Below are positions 61,513-64,000 of a stretch of DNA of 64,000 bases, piece by piece. How positions within the stretch are numbered: the first letter of the stretch is position 1; each line of letters opens with the position of its first letter. The notes below the pieces were generated by a model. That model was not told the DNA's origin, did not search any database, and was given only the letters and a program-made list of their open reading frames with translations. This DNA comes from DASWYT01 sp965246875 (GTDB lineage: Bacteria; Pseudomonadota; Alphaproteobacteria; Micavibrionales; SZUA-601). Both the position numbers and the translations under genes were made by a program. Where the stretch lies: NCBI GenBank assembly GCA_965246875.1, contig CBDFFU010000003.1:310001-374000 (forward strand). The letters run 5' to 3'.

Positions 61513-62493
61513 ATGAGCACTCTTTATCAAAACCATATTGCAATTATTGACTGGGCAGCCAGTCAATTATCATTTGATGGTCACAGCGATGTCATCCCTA
61601 TTGTCGAAACACCATGGTCCAGCGTGTTGCGAATTAATACAGCGCAAGGTGCCGTTTATTTAAAGCAGGCACCGGGTGAATTGTTTATCGAGGCCGAGGT
61701 TATCCAAGCCTGCCGTCATGCATGCGGGATATCGTTTATCCCCAAAATCATCGCCACGAACAAAGAATTGTCCTGTTTCCTGATGTCAGCGTGCGGCGAC
61801 GTATCGTTGCGCACCTTGTTTGCCGGGCAGCCTGACATGACTCAAATTGTGCAAGGCGTGCAACTGTACCGCGAGATGCAACGCATGACCGTGCCGCATG
61901 TCGATGCATTTCTCGCTTTCGGCATACCGGACTGGCGGTTGGAGTGCTTGCCACAGCTTTATCAGAATCTTGCCTGTGATGATGCGTTTTTGCAGGCAGA
62001 AAATGTACCGACGGATGATATAAAACAGCTGCAGGATTTAACCGTGCCATTCGAGGCAGTGTGCAAAGAATTGGCCGGTTTTAATATTTCAGCATGTTTG
62101 AGTCACAGTGACATTCATGATAATAACATGCTGATCGACACAGCAACGCAACAGATCAGTATTATCGATTTGGGAGAATGTGCTGTTGATCATCCATTCC
62201 TATCACTGGCCGCATGTCTAACCCGAATGGCGGCGCGTTACCAGATCGTGCCGGAATCGCCCGATTACCACATGTTTCAGAATGCCTGTTTCAGCGGATT
62301 TCTAGCCTCAGACAATGATATGCAACAGGCGATCAGGCTGACGCATAAATTATTGCCGTTTTACAGCCTTCTGGTGCATATGCGGCTGATGCGTGCCGGG
62401 GGCGATAATCTAAAAGCGCTGCCACGCATGCAGGGCCGTATCAAAACTAGCTGGTCGCGGTATATACAGGCAATGATACGGATTGATGAATAA
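61513..62493 (+). CDS. Aminoglycoside phosphotransferase-like kinase (APH fold)
   Basis: 326 residues of the APH/choline-kinase fold: catalytic loop 'LSHSDIHDNNMLID' (H-x-D-x-x-x-x-N) and metal-binding 'IIDLGE' (D-x-G). It is closest in layout to the bacterial AmgK / cell-wall-recycling type family, but the substrate cannot be told. Antibiotic resistance is not implied. Confidence 0.78.
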   Translation: MSTLYQNHIAIIDWAASQLSFDGHSDVIPIVETPWSSVLRINTAQGAVYLKQAPGELFIEAEVIQACRHACGISFIPKIIATNKELSCFLMSACGDVSLRTLFAGQPDMTQIVQGVQLYREMQRMTVPHVDAFLAFGIPDWRLECLPQLYQNLACDDAFLQAENVPTDDIKQLQDLTVPFEAVCKELAGFNISACLSHSDIHDNNMLIDTATQQISIIDLGECAVDHPFLSLAACLTRMAARYQIVPESPDYHMFQNACFSGFLASDNDMQQAIRLTHKLLPFYSLLVHMRLMRAGGDNLKALPRMQGRIKTSWSRYIQAMIRIDE

Positions 62494-62538
62494 TGATTGT
62501 GAAATATTACTAACCTTATACTATTGGAATAATTAATC

Positions 62539-63174
62539 ATGGAATTGCAAGATCACATATTTGCAAGCATTGATGCATATACCAGAGGAGAAATCGAACA
62601 TTCTCTGCATCATGTTTGCATAGCTGTTGAGGGCGCGACTAGAAATTTTTTCAATAAAGACAAAGTTTCAAATAAAGATTATAAAAATTTTGTAAGAAAT
62701 TATTATTGGATTATTGAACCAATGATTGGCGGAGGAATTAATTTAGAAGAAACTAAATTTTCTGGCGCTAAAATTACAGATGGATATGAAAATCTGATTT
62801 TAGATCCAGATCTGGCAGATATAATATATCATATTTTTAGATGTAGTAACGCGCACTCTAAAGCTGTAACAAGCAACTATCAATTATTACCATTTAGAGA
62901 CGGGTATTCAGAATGGATAATTGCTGATGGATTAGTACAAATGCCAGAAAGAGTCATATGGGCGTTAATTGCTATCTGTGTATTTTCAAAAGGAAATTTA
63001 CAAATCAAAACTTCTGGGGAATACCACTTAACTTGGGGTAGCGAAAGTTTGGGAATAGACACAAGAATCTTTTTGATAAAGGATTGGTGGGGCAAAGAAA
63101 ATGATTTTAAAACATTTATAGATAAGCAGAATATACTTAGAGTAACTTTTAAAAATTTAAATTTTGCTTCCTGA
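62539..63174 (+). CDS. AT-rich orphan gene, 211 aa
   Basis: Not recognised. Base use is markedly AT-rich and lysine/asparagine/isoleucine-rich compared with neighbours on both sides, so recent transfer is likely. 'ALHHVCIAVEGATRNFF'-like N-terminus and 'IFRCSNAHSKAV' (a C/N/H-rich patch) are its notable parts. Such patches occur in some abortive-infection proteins, but I cannot support a defence role. Confidence 0.55.
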   Translation: MELQDHIFASIDAYTRGEIEHSLHHVCIAVEGATRNFFNKDKVSNKDYKNFVRNYYWIIEPMIGGGINLEETKFSGAKITDGYENLILDPDLADIIYHIFRCSNAHSKAVTSNYQLLPFRDGYSEWIIADGLVQMPERVIWALIAICVFSKGNLQIKTSGEYHLTWGSESLGIDTRIFLIKDWWGKENDFKTFIDKQNILRVTFKNLNFAS

Positions 63175-63186
63175 ATAATAAATATT

Positions 63187-63669
63187 TTAAATTTTCTTCT
63201 CCAACCCCAACAAAAATTCCTTCACCTTCAACCCACCCGCAAATCCCGTCAGGGTACCATTGGCACCAATGACGCGGTGACAGGGGGTGATGATGGAGAT
63301 TGGATTGCGGCCGTTGGCGGCGCCCACGGCGCGGACAGCTTTGGGGTTGCCGATAGTTTGGGCGATCTGGCTATAGCTGCGCGTCTCGCCGAATGGGATA
63401 GCGCATAAAGCCTGCCAAACACTGCGCTGAAAATCGGTGCCTTTGAAATCCAACGGTACCGAAAACGATTGGCGCTTACCGGCGAAATAATCGCTCAGTT
63501 GCTGTTTGGTATCCAGCAAAATGGGATGATCTTGGCTCTCTGTTAAATTGGCTAACCGCACACGGTTTGTTTTATCATATTCCCACAAAATCGCGGCCAA
63601 GCCTTGATCGCTGGCGACCAGTTTTAAAGCGCCAACGGGCGACGGCATCATGGTATAAGACAATGTCAT
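63187..63669 (-). CDS. ogt: Methylated-DNA--protein-cysteine methyltransferase (Ogt)
   Basis: 160 residues. 'IPFGETRSYSQIAQTIGNPKAVRAVGAANGRNP' is the DNA-binding helix-turn-helix and 'ITPCHRVIGANG' holds the acceptor cysteine. It is a typical Ogt and differs from the MGMT at 3507-4043. It converges on the AT-rich gene. Confidence 0.96.
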   Translation of the reverse strand: MTLSYTMMPSPVGALKLVASDQGLAAILWEYDKTNRVRLANLTESQDHPILLDTKQQLSDYFAGKRQSFSVPLDFKGTDFQRSVWQALCAIPFGETRSYSQIAQTIGNPKAVRAVGAANGRNPISIITPCHRVIGANGTLTGFAGGLKVKEFLLGLEKKI

Positions 63670-63810
63670 GGCGGGTTTGCGTGAAATTCCGTGATACTGT
63701 AAAAATTGTGACAGATCAGTTTAGATGCAAGCCGTTCAAACGACAACATAATCTTAAATATTTTGCGCTTACATCATAGGAAAATCAGTAAACATCGCAG
63801 GTTACCAGAG

Positions 63811-64000
63811 ATGAATAGATATATGTTCACGATCATGACAGGTGTAATGATGGCCGCGCTGCCAGCCTGGGCAGACGACGCAGCGCCACCGCAAATTCAA
63901 GCGTTGACATTGGAGGGCGCGCCGATCGCGTCAAAGCATTTTCAATCTGGCGATAATGACTTTCGCGAACGGCATACACTGGCCATCGCAAAAGTGGAAA
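63811..64000 (+). CDS. Start of an exported protein (runs off window)
   Basis: ATG 63811 starts a Sec signal peptide ('MMAALPAWADD', cleavage near residue 22). 63 codons are seen with no stop. The mature part ('ALTLEGAPIASKHFQSG') was not recognised. Confidence 0.6.
   Translation, partial: MNRYMFTIMTGVMMAALPAWADDAAPPQIQALTLEGAPIASKHFQSGDNDFRERHTLAIAKVE

Noticed and set aside
1..64000. CRISPR arrays, rRNA, prophage
   Set aside because: No regularly spaced repeats, no rRNA sequence and no phage structural or integrase genes were seen on reading through.

Overview
The window is a chromosomal segment of an alphaproteobacterium of moderate GC content (roughly half, judged by eye). The evidence is gene order: mnmE - mnmG - rsmG - parA - parB, recF, a hemJ / hemH / hemE block ending at an apparent chromosome origin, Fur-type Zur, dnaK, dnaJ, hrcA and grpE. 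The candidate oriC (about 41.75-42.05 kb) lies next to hemE as in Caulobacter. It has two perfect and several near-perfect DnaA boxes, two perfect CtrA boxes (TTAA-N7-TTAA) and three GANTC sites. Three perfect parS sites lie about 10 kb away around rsmG. No phage, CRISPR array or rRNA was found. Genus cannot be decided from sequence alone.

Layout. 0-4.5 kb: a partial lipoprotein gene, dgkA, a cysteine desulfurase, a bactofilin, nth, an MGMT. 4.5-12.4 kb: dnaJ and dnaK point the same way but are separated by about 4.6 kb of small accessory genes. This interval looks like a decayed tandem duplication: paralogous two-helix membrane proteins, two of them broken, a DUF3140 gene plus a remnant of it, a stub copy of the dnaJ start, and a copied dnaK terminator. 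12.5-17.4 kb: a DsbA-like protein, rph, hrcA-grpE. 17.5-21.5 kb: nucleotidyltransferase, Smr, Zur, a TPR membrane protein. 21.5-26.7 kb: two identical 704-bp IS1016-like (IS1595 family) elements in opposite orientation, each with its own 8-bp target duplication. One lies beside tRNA-Gly(GCC); the other splits a 62-codon gene whose reading frame is restored by removing the element. Between them lie a frameshifted prolyl-tRNA editing gene, a Lon-N protein, a Trm112-like protein and a Pif1/RecD-like helicase.

26.7-42 kb is the segregation and origin region: HD hydrolase, DUF402, parB, parA, rsmG, mnmG, mnmE, recF, hemJ, a ParDE toxin-antitoxin pair with a palindromic operator, hemH and hemE. 42-48 kb holds dnaQ, an XRE regulator and a periplasmic binding protein (both with single-base frameshifts), and dnaN. 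48.4-55 kb holds prolyl aminopeptidase, YitT-like protein, a YegD-like Hsp70 and a tightly coupled MFS - Nudix - Nudix - MOSC operon. 55.4-59.7 kb is a beta-oxidation operon in which a gene for an exported protein sits, with overlapping ends, between thiolase and the FadB-like enzyme. The last 4 kb carry a HemW-like protein without the radical-SAM cysteines, a PCu(A)C copper lipoprotein, an APH-like kinase, an AT-rich orphan gene, a second MGMT and the start of an exported protein.

No single large unknown system stands out. The most unusual items are the duplicated dnaJ-dnaK interval with its small membrane-protein family, the CtrA/DnaA-type origin, the exported protein inside the fad operon and the HemW-like protein lacking its cofactor site. 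Three long genes carry a +1 error in a three-base homopolymer, so assembly errors should be excluded before calling them pseudogenes.
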